Shown: positions 18,131 through 27,195 of the stretch, one piece after another
Numbering within the stretch: position 1 is the first letter of the stretch
Layout: each line of letters opens with the position of its first letter
From: Actinomyces respiraculi
GTDB taxonomy: Bacteria; Actinomycetota; Actinomycetes; Actinomycetales; Actinomycetaceae
DNA: 64,000 bases
Assembly: GCF_014595995.2 (NCBI RefSeq)
Contig: NZ_CP063989.1
Location: forward strand, 1,178,001-1,242,000
Direction: 5' to 3'
Notes under the pieces: generated by a model
Told to the model about the DNA's origin: nothing
The model's input: only the letters and a program-made list of their open reading frames with translations
The model's database searches: none
Made by a program: the position numbers and the translations under genes

Positions 18131-19986
18131 GAGGCCGGCTCCTCGCCGCCTCCGTTCTCGGGTCTGCCCTTGCCGTCCCTCACGTCCCTGCCGCCCCGGG
18201 CGCCCTCACCGAGCCTTTCAACGATGGTGGAGGCGACGGCGTCGGAGGCGGCGGAGGCGGCCTCACGGGCGGCCAGCAGCTCCTCACGCACCACCCGGCG
18301 CAGGATCTTGCCGATCTGCGAGCGCGGCATCTCCTTGAGGATCGCCACCTGCTTGGGCAGGGCGTAGTGGGACAGGGTGCGCTCGGCCCAGGTGCGCACC
18401 TGCTCCAGGCTCACCGTCTGGCCCTCCTTGGGCACGATCGCAGCCACAACGTGCTCATTGCCGGCGTCCCCGGGCAGGCCGACGACGGCGACCTCCTCAA
18501 CCTCGGGCATGGAGCGCACGGCGGCCTCGACCTCGGTGGGGTAGATGTTGAAGCCGCCGGAGATGATGAGCTCCTTGCGGCGGTCGGCGATGACGTAGAA
18601 GCCATCGGCCTCCTGGCGCACGAGGTCGCCGGTGCGCAGCCAACCCCCGGGCAGGAGCACGGCGTCGGTCTCCTCCGGGTTCTCCCAGTAACCGACGAAG
18701 ACCTGCGGGCCGCGCGCCAGCAGCTCGCCGACCTCACCGGGGGCGACCTCGGTGTCGGGGTCCTCCGGATCGACGATCCTCACATCCGTCGAGGGGTAGG
18801 GCACGCCTAGGGCTCCGGGGCGCCGCTCGGGGGAGATGGGGTTGCCCAGGATGATGGGGGAGGACTCGGTCATGCCGTAGCCCTCGATGATGACGCCCCC
18901 CGTGGCCTCCTCCCAGGCCTCGGCGACGGCCCGCGGGTTCGCGGCCGCGCCGCACACGGCGATCGTGCAGGAGGACAGGTCGGCACCGGTGGCGTTGGCG
19001 CGCGTGACGATCCGGTCGAACATCACCGGCACGCCCGGGAAGAAGGTGGCCGGGTGGCGCTTCCAGGCGGCCAGGACCATGTCCGCGCTGAACTTGGGCA
19101 GGATCACCTGGGTGGCGGCCAGGCCGACGGCGCACAGCAGTGACAGGCTCATGCCGAAGGCGTGGAAGAAGGGCAGCACCGAGTAGAAGGTCTCCTGGCC
19201 GGGCTCGCAGGCCTGGGACGCCCAGGTCAGGCTCATCTCGGCGTTGGAGCGCAGGTTGCGGTGGGTGAGCTTGACGGCCTTGGGGGTGCCGGTGGTGCCG
19301 CCCGTGTGCAGCAGGACGGCGACGTCGTCGACGTCGGGCAGCCGGTGGCCGGCGGGCAGCGGGGCGCAGGCGGATATGAGGTCGTCCCAGGAGCGCACCC
19401 CGGAGGGGACCTTGCCGCGCAGCTCGGAGCGCTGGGCCCGGGCTGCGGCGACGGGCAGGCTCAGTGCCAGGCGGCTGGTCCAGGGCAGGCCGCGCGAGAG
19501 ATCCACGGACAGCACGCGGCGGCCGGTCAGGCCCGCCGCGCCGAGCGAGCCGGAGGCCTGCACGAGGCGGGCGAGGGTCTTCTCCCAGGCGATGATGACC
19601 GTTCCCCGGTGGCTCTCGATCTGCTCGCGCAGCTGGGCTGCGGGGGCGAGCGGGTTGTGCTCGGCCAGGATGGCGCCCAGGCGCCAGACGGCGTAGGCGA
19701 TGACGACGTGCTGGGGGCAGTTGGGCAGGATGACGCCGACGACGTCGCCCGGGCGGACCCCCAGGGCCCGCAGCGCCTCAGCCGCCTGGGCGACCTGGCG
19801 GCTGAGCTGGGCGTAGGTGGTGGAGGCGCCCAGGAAGTCGAGGGCGAGGCGGTCGGGGTAGCGTCGGGTGGCGTCGTCGAGCATGCGTGAGAGGGGCTCG
19901 GTGACGGGGGCGATGACTCCGGGGACCCCGGGGGCGTAGTGGGGGCGCAGGTAGCGCTCGGAGGTGTCGCCGACGTGCTCGCTCAT
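18127..19986 (-). CDS. long-chain acyl-CoA synthetase (FadD-like), upstream copy
   Basis: 619 residues, same family and motif order as its neighbour: LLHTGGTTGTPKAV, YGMTESSP, GWLRTGDLV, GGFNIYPTEVE, and lysine in PRSQIGKILRR. The C-terminus carries an extra Ala-rich and Gly/Asp-rich tail of about 50 residues. It is the first gene of a two-gene operon with a 25-bp palindrome just upstream, so both copies are probably under one fatty-acid-responsive regulator. What separates the two specificities is not visible. Confidence 0.9.
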   Translation of the reverse strand: MSEHVGDTSERYLRPHYAPGVPGVIAPVTEPLSRMLDDATRRYPDRLALDFLGASTTYAQLSRQVAQAAEALRALGVRPGDVVGVILPNCPQHVVIAYAVWRLGAILAEHNPLAPAAQLREQIESHRGTVIIAWEKTLARLVQASGSLGAAGLTGRRVLSVDLSRGLPWTSRLALSLPVAAARAQRSELRGKVPSGVRSWDDLISACAPLPAGHRLPDVDDVAVLLHTGGTTGTPKAVKLTHRNLRSNAEMSLTWASQACEPGQETFYSVLPFFHAFGMSLSLLCAVGLAATQVILPKFSADMVLAAWKRHPATFFPGVPVMFDRIVTRANATGADLSSCTIAVCGAAANPRAVAEAWEEATGGVIIEGYGMTESSPIILGNPISPERRPGALGVPYPSTDVRIVDPEDPDTEVAPGEVGELLARGPQVFVGYWENPEETDAVLLPGGWLRTGDLVRQEADGFYVIADRRKELIISGGFNIYPTEVEAAVRSMPEVEEVAVVGLPGDAGNEHVVAAIVPKEGQTVSLEQVRTWAERTLSHYALPKQVAILKEMPRSQIGKILRRVVREELLAAREAASAASDAVASTIVERLGEGARGGRDVRDGKGRPENGGGEEPAS

Positions 19987-20028
19987 GAGGCTTCCTTCCC
20001 GGGAGGCGGGCTGGGGCGGTGCGCCCCC

Positions 20029-20053
20029 TACGTAACCGTAACCTACGGTTGCG
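20029..20053 (-). promoter_or_regulatory. 25-bp palindromic operator upstream of the acyl-CoA synthetase pair
   Basis: ACGTAACCGTA ACC TACGGTTGCGT: 11-bp arms with one mismatch around a 3-nt spacer, 43 bp before the ATG at 19986. The form fits a TetR- or FadR-type dimer site. No regulator gene is adjacent, so it must be encoded elsewhere. Confidence 0.6.
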
Positions 20054-20098
20054 TAACCATGCTCGGTCCGGCCTCAGGGCGTGGCACGCGCTCCGACG

Positions 20099-22645
20099 TC
20101 ACCGGGCGGATGGAAACGCGGGCCCGGCGGGCAGCCCCTGGGGCAGGGCGTGGCGCGAGACCAGGTGCAGGCGGCGCGTCGGGCGCGTCATCGCCACGTA
20201 GAGGTCGCCCGGGCTGCGCCGGCCCACCTCGGCGGCCTCGACGAGCACCACCGTGTCGAACTCCAGACCCTTGCTCGTCACCGGCGACATGACCGCCAGG
20301 CGTGCACGCAACACGTCACCACCGGGCGCCTGCATCGCGGCCTCCAGCACCGGGTCCTGACCCAGCAGACGGGCCACCGAGGCCGGGTCCGGCGCGATGA
20401 CGGCCATCCGCCCACCCCCGGCACCGACCCTGTCATCCAGGGCCTGGGACTCGGCCAGCACCGTCTCGCGCAGCACCCGCGCCCACGCCTCGTCATCCGC
20501 ATCCCGCCCCGACAGACTCGTGGCCGCCAGGCAGTTCTCAAGGTCACGCACCGAACTCACCGGGTACACCGGCGGGTGGTCTAGCGCCGTCGCCACCGAC
20601 TCCGCGGCCGCCATGATCGTGGTCGGCGTGCGGTAGCAGACCGTGAGGACCTCCTCGCGCAGCGGCGTCGAACCGCCCCGGCGGGGCCCACGCCCCCGAC
20701 GCCGCCCGCCGGAACGAGGGGCGCTGGGCGCCGCGGACGCCGTCGGAACAGTGCCCGCAGAGCCGACAGTGCCTTCAGGGGCATCGGTACCCAGGGCGGA
20801 CAGCACCTCGGCCCAGGAGGAGGGCGCGTGCGGCCCCGAGTACTGGGCCAGGTCCCCGACGACGGTGAAGGAGCGCACCGGGCAACGCCGGGCCAGCGCC
20901 CGCCACGCCATCGCCCCCAGCTCCTGGGCCTCGTCGACGACGACGTGCCCGTAGGTCCACGTCCGGTCCGAGCGCGCCCGCTCGGCCAGCGTGAGCGAAG
21001 GACCCGTGTCCGCCATCCGGTCCGCCAGCATCTCGGCGGTCACCATGCCGTCACCCAGGTCCTGCGAGGCGATGGCCTGGGCGGCGTAGGAGACCAGCTC
21101 CTCACGACGCCGCGCCTCCAGTCGCGCCCGCTGCGCCTGGGCGTCCTCGCTCGGGCCCAGCAGCTCGCTCAGCTCGTCGATGAGCGGCACGTCCGCGCTG
21201 GTGAGCGCCGAGCCCGCCGGGCGCTCGAGCAGGACGCGCTCGGCGGCCGTGAGCTCGGGCGCCAGACGCTCCAGCAGCGCCGGACGCGCCCACAGGCGCT
21301 CGAGGAGACCCACCGGCGTCGTCGGCATCCAGCACAGATTGATCTCCCGGCGGGCGTCGCGCGCGGTGCGGATATCCTCACGGATCCACGCGCGCGTGTC
21401 CGCGTCCGAGGCGTCCTGGCGGGTGGCGCGCGCGTACTGGTCCGTCAGGCGCTCGAGCAGCCACAGCACGAAGGTCTCGCGGGCGAGGTTGTGGGGCCGC
21501 CCGGAGCGGCGCGCCCGGCTCATCGCCTCCGTCACGTCCGCGGGCCGCAAGGTCAGGCGCACGCCTTGGACGACGATCTCGCGCGGCTCTGCGGGCACGC
21601 GCTGCAGGTCACGCACCGCGCGCCTGAGGACCTCGGTCCACAGGGCACGGCCCTTGAGCTCATGGACCGCCGGGTCCTCGGTGCCACGTGCCCTCACGCC
21701 CGGCACGAGATCGCCGATGGTCGTGGCCACCACGCCCGTCTCACCCAGGGAGGGCAGCACCTGCTCGACGTAGCGCAGGAAGGTCCGCGACGGGCCCACG
21801 AGCAGCACCCCCGAGCGCTCCAGGCGCGCACGCTCGGAGTAGAACAGGTAGGCGACGCGGTGCAGGGCCACGGCCGTCTTGCCCGTGCCCGGACCCCCCT
21901 GGACGACGAGGATCCCCTTGCCGTCACTGGTGACAATGCGGTCCTGCTCGGCCTGGATCGTGGCGACGATGTCACCCATGCGCCCATCGCGCGCAGCGCT
22001 CATGGCCGCGATGAGCGCGCCCTCGCCCTGCAACCCGTCCACTGCGGCCCGCGACCCGGCGGCGTCGCCGAGCGCCTGGACGTCGATGACCTCGTCCTCC
22101 AGGCCGATGACGCGGCGCTGGCGGGTGTCGATGTGGCGCCGACGCACCAGGCCCATCGGGTCGCGGGCCGTGGCCTGGTAGAAGGCCCGGGCCAGGGGCG
22201 CGCGCCAGTCGAGGACGACCTCGCGACGACGCTCGTCCTGCAGCCCGGCCCTGCCGACGTAGTGGCGCCGCCCGCCGTCGGTCACCGGTCCGTTCGAGGC
22301 CGCGCCGCCCGCCTCGACCGCCTCGGGGGACAGGTCCATGCGGCCGAAGACGAGCCGGTCCTCGACGCCTTCCAGTGAGGAGACCAGGCTCGCGTAGTGA
22401 GCGGCGTAGGCGTCGCGCTCGCCCCGGGACTGGTGGGTGCCGCTCGCGCCCGCCGCCTCCGTGCGCGCCAGCGCCCGGCGGGCGGCCTCAAGCTGGCGGT
22501 CGAGCTCGCCGTAGGCCGTGTCCACGATCGCCTGCTCGGCCTGCACCTGCCGCGCGCGCTCCGACTCAACAGACTCCGACTCAGCAGACTCTGCGCTCGT
22601 GCGCTCGTCGTCGAAGGCGGGGGAGGTATCGGGGTGCTGGGTCAC
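20099..22645 (-). CDS. UvrD-like superfamily I ATPase of the HelD/HelR type
   Basis: 848 residues from a GTG at 22645. Walker A is GGPGTGKTAVALHRVAYLF, Walker B VVVDEAQELGAMAWR, then VVGDLAQYSG, the arginine-finger region VCYRTPTTIM, SKGLEFDTVVLVEAAEVG and YVAMTRPTRRLHLV. The long charged N-terminal coiled-coil (residues ~1-140) before the ATPase is characteristic of HelD, which removes or recycles stalled RNA polymerase. The actinobacterial branch includes HelR, linked to rifamycin tolerance. I see no rifamycin-associated element upstream. A lysine-poor Pro/Gly/Arg insert lies between motifs near residue 620. Confidence 0.8.
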   Translation of the reverse strand: MTQHPDTSPAFDDERTSAESAESESVESERARQVQAEQAIVDTAYGELDRQLEAARRALARTEAAGASGTHQSRGERDAYAAHYASLVSSLEGVEDRLVFGRMDLSPEAVEAGGAASNGPVTDGGRRHYVGRAGLQDERRREVVLDWRAPLARAFYQATARDPMGLVRRRHIDTRQRRVIGLEDEVIDVQALGDAAGSRAAVDGLQGEGALIAAMSAARDGRMGDIVATIQAEQDRIVTSDGKGILVVQGGPGTGKTAVALHRVAYLFYSERARLERSGVLLVGPSRTFLRYVEQVLPSLGETGVVATTIGDLVPGVRARGTEDPAVHELKGRALWTEVLRRAVRDLQRVPAEPREIVVQGVRLTLRPADVTEAMSRARRSGRPHNLARETFVLWLLERLTDQYARATRQDASDADTRAWIREDIRTARDARREINLCWMPTTPVGLLERLWARPALLERLAPELTAAERVLLERPAGSALTSADVPLIDELSELLGPSEDAQAQRARLEARRREELVSYAAQAIASQDLGDGMVTAEMLADRMADTGPSLTLAERARSDRTWTYGHVVVDEAQELGAMAWRALARRCPVRSFTVVGDLAQYSGPHAPSSWAEVLSALGTDAPEGTVGSAGTVPTASAAPSAPRSGGRRRGRGPRRGGSTPLREEVLTVCYRTPTTIMAAAESVATALDHPPVYPVSSVRDLENCLAATSLSGRDADDEAWARVLRETVLAESQALDDRVGAGGGRMAVIAPDPASVARLLGQDPVLEAAMQAPGGDVLRARLAVMSPVTSKGLEFDTVVLVEAAEVGRRSPGDLYVAMTRPTRRLHLVSRHALPQGLPAGPAFPSAR

Positions 22646-22898
22646 GTGGTCTCGCAGACTGGGGCTCGCGGACGGGCACCTGGGGTGCTCGGGGACAGTA
22701 CGCGCACGCGCGCGTGGCCGTACATTATTGTCCCAACCAGGGACGCAATGCCGACTCCAACGGCGAGACCCGCCTGTGCTCCTGAGCACCCATCCCGGGC
22801 GCGGGCTGCGGGAACAGGTGGCGCCTCGCCCGCGTTGCACCACAATGACCCCTGCCGAAGGGGCCCGTCAACTGAGCGCTACCCGGAAGGAGGGCGGG
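22646..22898. other. divergent intergenic region between the HelD-like gene and the PAC2 gene
   Basis: Holds both promoters. An AT-rich patch around 22722-22738 (acattattgtccc) is the likely core promoter of the reverse gene. No small gene or RNA is evident. Confidence 0.4.
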
Positions 22899-23813
22899 AT
22901 GAGACCCCTGTACAGCGTGGAGCACTCCTGGGACGAGCCGCTCGCCCCGCGTGTCCTGCTCTACCAGCTCGACGGCGCCATGGATGCCGGCCACGCGGGC
23001 CGCCTCGCCGTCGAACAGCTGCTCATGACCCTGCCCTCTGAGCGGCTGGCCACCTTCGACACCGACGCTCTCGTCGACTACCGGGCCCGCCGCCCGATGA
23101 TGGTCTTCGACACCCACTCCTACACGGGTGTCGAGATGCCCGAGCTCGTCCTCGACCTGCTCCAGGACGACGAGGGCAACGACCTGCTGCTCCTGCACGG
23201 TGCCGAGCCCGACTACCGGTGGGAGGAGGTGGTCGGCGCCGTCACTCACCTGGCCCTGACCATGGGGGTGACGCAGGCGGTCGCCATGGCCGGCATGCCC
23301 ATGGCCGTGCCTCACACGCGCCCCACCTACATCCACCACCACGGCAACCGCCCCGAACTCCTGCCCAAGCAGCCTGACTTCTTCGGCCGGGTCGAGTTCC
23401 CCGGCTCCATGAGCGGCCTCATCGAGCTGCGCCTGGGCCAGTCGGGCTTGGACTCGCGTGGCCTGACGGTCTCGATCCCGCACTACGTGTCCCGTGACGA
23501 CTACCCGGCCGGTGCCGCTGCGCTGCTGTCGGCCGTGGCTGAGACCACCGGCCTGGCTCTGCCCCTGGGCGACCTCGAGGCCGCGGCTGCCGTCAACCGT
23601 GCCGAGATCGACGCCGAGGCCTCCTCCCAGCCCGAGGTCGCCGCCATCGTCGCCGCCCTCGAGGCCCAGTACGACACCTACGCGCCGCCTCGCGCCGACG
23701 CCGATGAGATCTCGCGTCTGCTCGACGTGCCGACCGCCGATGAGATCGGTGCCCGCCTCGAGGCCTTCCTTGAGGCCAACGACTCCGCCGAGGACGGCCC
23801 CCAGGGGCGGTAG
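22899..23813 (+). CDS. PAC2-family protein
   Basis: 304 residues. The fold is that of archaeal and eukaryotic proteasome assembly chaperone 2; actinobacteria encode homologs of unknown role. Recognisable are the N-terminal region (YQLDGAMDAGHAG), the GVEMPELVLDLLQD segment and the MAGMPMAVPHTRP motif. The ATG at 22899 is selected over upstream starts by the strong GGAAGGAGGG site. The stop codon falls inside the first copy of a 23-bp repeat. A proteasome link here is inference only. Confidence 0.85.
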   Translation: MRPLYSVEHSWDEPLAPRVLLYQLDGAMDAGHAGRLAVEQLLMTLPSERLATFDTDALVDYRARRPMMVFDTHSYTGVEMPELVLDLLQDDEGNDLLLLHGAEPDYRWEEVVGAVTHLALTMGVTQAVAMAGMPMAVPHTRPTYIHHHGNRPELLPKQPDFFGRVEFPGSMSGLIELRLGQSGLDSRGLTVSIPHYVSRDDYPAGAAALLSAVAETTGLALPLGDLEAAAAVNRAEIDAEASSQPEVAAIVAALEAQYDTYAPPRADADEISRLLDVPTADEIGARLEAFLEANDSAEDGPQGR

Positions 23814-23888
23814 GGGCCCAGGACCTCTACACCAACCCCGACGACGCGGTGCGACGGTTCCGGCTCCCAGGGGCGGTAGGGGCCCAGG
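23800..23888 (+). repeat. 23-bp exact direct repeat at the 3' end of the PAC2 gene
   Basis: CCCAGGGGCGGTAGGGGCCC followed by AGG occurs at 23800-23822 and 23866-23888, 66 bp apart. The first copy contains the PAC2 stop (TAG). Each copy contains an imperfect palindrome. It may act as a terminator pair, or be a duplication of the gene end. Confidence 0.6.
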
Positions 23889-23924
23889 GTGGTAGGGCTG
23901 CCGCCCCGGTGCCCCGGACGGCAG

Positions 23925-23930
23925 TAGCCT
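23925..23930 (+). promoter_or_regulatory. TAGCCT -10 box for leaderless MFS gene
   Basis: TAGCCT ends 6 nt before the GTG at 23937. Confidence 0.5.
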
Positions 23931-23936
23931 GCGGGG

Positions 23937-25289
23937 GTGAGAGCCCAGTCCCCATCTGTCGAGCAGCCCGGGCACGGTGAAGCCTCACCGGTGTTCCGGC
24001 CCGGCGGGGCCCGCGCCTGGATCGTGTTCCTGGCCGCTGCGTTCATCTACGTCCTGGCCGTGGCCGCCCGCACCTCCTTCGCCGTTGCCGTGCCGCAGGC
24101 GGGCGACCGCTTCCCGGGCGGCTCAGGCGTCCTGGCCTTCTTCGTTGTCCTCCAGCTCGCCGTCTACGCCACCGCCCAGGTCCCCGTCGGGCTCCTGCTC
24201 GACCGTTACGGCGCCCGCCGCGTGCTCATCTCCGGGGCGGTCATCGTCGCGCTCGGCCAGGCGCTGCTCGCGCTCGCGGACACTGTCGGCCTGGCCGTGG
24301 CCGCCCGCGTGCTGGTGGGTGCCGGTGACGCCACGGCCTTCATCGGCACCCTGCGCCTGATACCGGCATGGTTCCCCCTCGGACGCGTGCCGCTCATGAG
24401 TCAGATGGTCTCCGTCTTCGGGCAGGTCGGGCAGGTCATCTCCGCCGTCCCCTTCCTCCTGGTGCTGCATGCGCGGGGGTGGGCCCCCGCCTTCCTTGCG
24501 CTGTCCGGCCTCGGCCTGGGCGTCGCCCTCGTGGCTCTGGCCGTCCTGCGTGACGCCCCCGCGGGCGGGTCCTTCGCCGTCGGCACCCCCGACCGTATGC
24601 AGGAGGGACACCCGGCCACCACCAGCGCACGACAGCGCGAGAGCGTGGGACGCACCATCGCCGTTCTCCTGAGCCGGCCGGGCACCTGGCTCGGCTTCTT
24701 CACCCACTGGGTGGGAATGATGCCCGCCGCGGTCCTGACTCTCATGTGGGGACTGTCGTGGATGACCCAGGGCCTGGGCGTGAGTGCGACGACGGCCTCG
24801 GCCGCCCTGAGTGCCAGCACACTCGCCGGGGTGGTCGGCTCCCTCGTGGCCGGGGTCCTGTCCGGGCGCCTGCCGCGACGGCGCTCGGCCAGCGCCGTCG
24901 GCGCGATGGTGCTGGCCCTGCTCGCCTGGACGGCCGGACTGCTCCTGCCGTGGCCGACGACGGCAGCGCTAGCCGCCTGCACGATGCTCGGCTTCACCGG
25001 GCCCTTCTCAGGCATCGGCTTCGACACGGCCCGCTCCTTCAACGAGCCCTCGCGCTGGGGCACCTGCACGGGGCTGGTCAATATGGGCGGCTTCCTGTCG
25101 ACGATCCTCGCCGTCCAGGTCGTGGGCCTGGTCCTCGACCACCTCGGGGGCGAGCGCTCCACCTCCGACTTCCGCACCGCCTTCGCCTGTGCCGCTCTTG
25201 TGTGGCTCACGGGCCTCGTGGGTTTGCTCGTGTCCTGGGCGGTCACACGCCGCCAGGTGCGTCAGGGGCGCGCCACCGCCAGTTTCTGA
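23937..25289 (+). CDS. MFS transporter
   Basis: 450 residues, about twelve membrane helices, with the motif-A-like loop LLLDRYGARRVLISG after helix 2 (about residue 85) and a central hydrophilic loop near residue 225. General metabolite or nitrate/phthalate-type MFS transporters share this pattern; I cannot name the substrate. The start is GTG, supported by the -10 box directly upstream. It converges on the spermidine-synthase-like gene, 19 bp between stops. Confidence 0.85.
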   Translation: MRAQSPSVEQPGHGEASPVFRPGGARAWIVFLAAAFIYVLAVAARTSFAVAVPQAGDRFPGGSGVLAFFVVLQLAVYATAQVPVGLLLDRYGARRVLISGAVIVALGQALLALADTVGLAVAARVLVGAGDATAFIGTLRLIPAWFPLGRVPLMSQMVSVFGQVGQVISAVPFLLVLHARGWAPAFLALSGLGLGVALVALAVLRDAPAGGSFAVGTPDRMQEGHPATTSARQRESVGRTIAVLLSRPGTWLGFFTHWVGMMPAAVLTLMWGLSWMTQGLGVSATTASAALSASTLAGVVGSLVAGVLSGRLPRRRSASAVGAMVLALLAWTAGLLLPWPTTAALAACTMLGFTGPFSGIGFDTARSFNEPSRWGTCTGLVNMGGFLSTILAVQVVGLVLDHLGGERSTSDFRTAFACAALVWLTGLVGLLVSWAVTRRQVRQGRATASF

Positions 25290-25308
25290 GCCCGAGTGCG
25301 GGTGCCGC

Positions 25309-26139
25309 TCAAGCGTGCGGCAGGGCCGGGTCATCCAGCGACCAGGTGCGCACGGGCAGCGGCAGGCGCCGCACAGCCCGGTCGATCTCCTGCATCTGCT
25401 CAGGCGTCAGCGGCTCCGCTCGGGCCACCACCACGAGGTTGCCGCGCCGCCTGCCGCGCACGCAGGCGGCGTCCGCCACCACGAGCCCGCCGCCGAAGAC
25501 CCGCCGCACCGCCGCCAACTCCGCCGCCACTTCCTCGCGGGGCGCCGACACGGTGTTCGCCAGGTACACCCCGCCCGGGGCCAGCGCCCGTCGGCAGGCC
25601 TGCAGCATCTCCCGCGTCCGGCAGGAGGCCGGCACCCGCCCGGCCGCGAAGACGTCGCGCACCACCACGTCCCACTCGCCCTCGCGCAGGGTCGGGGCCA
25701 CCTCGGCGGCGTCGCCCACCCGGATGCGCAGCCTGGGGGCGCGCGGCAGGTCGAACCACTCGCGCACCCGCTGGGCCAGCACGGCGTCGATCTCGACCGC
25801 CAGCTGGGTCGAGCCCGGGCGCAGCGCCTCCCAGGCGCGGGCCAGCGCGCATCCGGCGCCGCCCAGGTGCACCGCCCGCACCGGCACGGCGGGCAGCAGC
25901 ACGTCCAGGACCGCGTTCATCTGCTGCTGGTACTCGAAGTCCAGGTGCGTGGGGTCCACCATGTCGATCCAGGAGGACTCCGTGCCGTCCAGCAGCAGGA
26001 GGATCCCGCTCTCGCGCCGCTCCAGCCGCGCCACGCCCGTTGAGGTCACCACCTCGCCCACGGGCAGCGCCGCCAGGGACGGCGCATCGCCCGGTCGCAC
26101 GGCGGTGCCGCGTGCGCGTCTGCTGCTCCTGCGTGCCAC
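25309..26139 (-). CDS. spermidine synthase-like methyltransferase-fold protein
   Basis: 276 residues from the GTG at 26139. The Rossmann core shows VHLGGAGCALARAWEALRPG (nucleotide-binding Gly-rich loop), the acidic residue in LAVEIDAVL, and RVGDAAEVAPTL...WDVVVRDVF. This matches the spermidine synthase/SAM-dependent family, but the polyamine-binding residues are not clearly conserved, so true aminopropyltransferase activity is doubtful. An earlier GTG at 26166 is in frame. I prefer 26139 because TAACGT lies 7 nt before it, as for other leaderless genes here. Confidence 0.75.
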   Translation of the reverse strand: MARRSSRRARGTAVRPGDAPSLAALPVGEVVTSTGVARLERRESGILLLLDGTESSWIDMVDPTHLDFEYQQQMNAVLDVLLPAVPVRAVHLGGAGCALARAWEALRPGSTQLAVEIDAVLAQRVREWFDLPRAPRLRIRVGDAAEVAPTLREGEWDVVVRDVFAAGRVPASCRTREMLQACRRALAPGGVYLANTVSAPREEVAAELAAVRRVFGGGLVVADAACVRGRRRGNLVVVARAEPLTPEQMQEIDRAVRRLPLPVRTWSLDDPALPHA

Positions 26140-26252
26140 GGCAGGCACGTTAGCGGCTCTTCCCACATGGAGTGTGTCACCGACTCGACGGTGAGGTTAC
26201 CAACCCGCTCACCCCCCGGCCGGGACACGTGCCTGGAGCGCCCACACGGCCA

Positions 26253-26347
26253 AGCCCTTTGCTTTCGCAATGGCCGACGGCACTACCCGCAGCCGCCTCG
26301 AACCGGGTGGGTCCAGACTCCAGCTGCACCCTGAATTCGGAAGAGCC
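26253..26347. repeat. imperfect flank repeat, left copy
   Basis: This ~95-bp stretch (containing gctttcgc, acccgcagcc and cctcgaa in order, ending gaagagcc) resembles 27816-27903, just before dinB. On the reverse strand both encode a similar string (CSWSLDPPGSRRLRV here, CGRGLNPPASRRLRV there). The two copies bracket the lower-GC island, as expected if a mobile unit inserted with duplication of its flank. Confidence 0.5.
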
Positions 26348-26351
26348 TGAA

Positions 26352-26618
26352 CTACATCATCATGAATATGATGGCAAAAACGATAATGGCGACCGCGAAG
26401 GTTGCCGCGTACATGAACAATCCGCGAGACCTTTTCTGCTGCCCTCCGTCGGCGCCGTCCGCCATTATTCTCGAGAACAACTCGGAAAAGGTCAGTATCA
26501 CCAAAAAGGAGAGAATCCATGCCCACCATGGAATGTCGCGATTGAAGAGTATTGCAACCATGGTGATAATTGCACTTACAAGTACATTATATCCATGGTT
26601 TACGCGAGCGTGAGACAT
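26352..26618 (-). CDS. small three-helix membrane protein, candidate immunity protein
   Basis: 88 residues with three hydrophobic helices (about 10-24, 30-48 and 68-88) separated by a short charged loop (GQQKRSRG). The ATG at 26618 follows the stop of the frameshifted exported precursor by 9 nt with a TGAGGG ribosome site. Base composition is far more AT-rich than the neighbouring genes, indicating recent acquisition. Position and topology parallel the pair at 1.3-2.4 kb. An immunity or membrane partner role is inferred. No family recognised. Confidence 0.65.
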   Translation of the reverse strand: MSHARVNHGYNVLVSAIITMVAILFNRDIPWWAWILSFLVILTFSELFSRIMADGADGGQQKRSRGLFMYAATFAVAIIVFAIIFMMM

Positions 26619-26627
26619 ATTACGCCC

Positions 26628-27195
26628 TCAACAAGAAATTGCGGTGACGAGGGCGCCCCCTGCGGCTTCGCAGGCGGTAGCCGTGACAATACCTGCAATT
26701 GGGGTGGCGACTCCGCTGGCCCCCAGTGAAGCGGGTACGCAGACGAGCGTTCCCCACGCGATATTGTAGGCCCATGCAACCCACTTCGGCATGCAGTGTC
26801 TTGCCGAACTAATAACTGCACCTCTCAGGGCGAGGCCACCCCCCATCGCACCACTATTTCTTGACGCTTTAATTGTATGGCTGTATTCGTCAAAGTGGAA
26901 GGTGGTCCCGGGTGTTTCTGCCTGGAGGTTAATCCTCGCAATTAAACCTCCATTCCTGTCCGTCCAGGTGGCAACACCCCCCCGCGACAGTCACAGAGTC
27001 GCCGTCCTGAATGCTGAGGTACAAACCGTCCCTTGTTGGAGCAGCGTACCTCTCTGTGCCAGTTGCTTCATCGACAGCAATCTGAGTGTCTGAAGTGCTT
27101 GACGAGCCGTCACGATCTTCAGCGTTAGCGACTCCACCTAAAGACACGCAAAGGGCGGCTGAAACCAGGATGGAGAGCAGTGACTTGGTAAACAT
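26628..27195 (-). pseudogene. exported bacteriocin-like precursor split by a frameshift in a G7 run
   Basis: ATG at 27195 follows a strong GGAGG site and starts a signal peptide (MFTKSLLSILVSAALCVSLG, cleavage likely after VANA). As it stands the frame stops at 26929 after 88 residues. Removing one G from the seven-G run at 26977-26983 joins it to an open frame ending at 26630, giving 188 residues. The joined segment GLYLSIQDGDSVTVAGG-VATWTDRNGGLIARI reads as continuous coding sequence. The C-terminal ~60 residues are hydrophobic, Ala/Gly-rich with four Cys (RHCMPKWVAWAYNIAWG..., ending AISC). This is the same signal-propeptide-hydrophobic tail plan as at 1.8-2.4 kb. Either phase-variable, decayed or a sequencing error. 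Confidence 0.7.

Noticed and set aside
22646..22843. Upstream extension of the HelD-like protein to 22843
   Set aside because: Arg/Pro-rich, unlike the family, and it overlaps the probable promoter.
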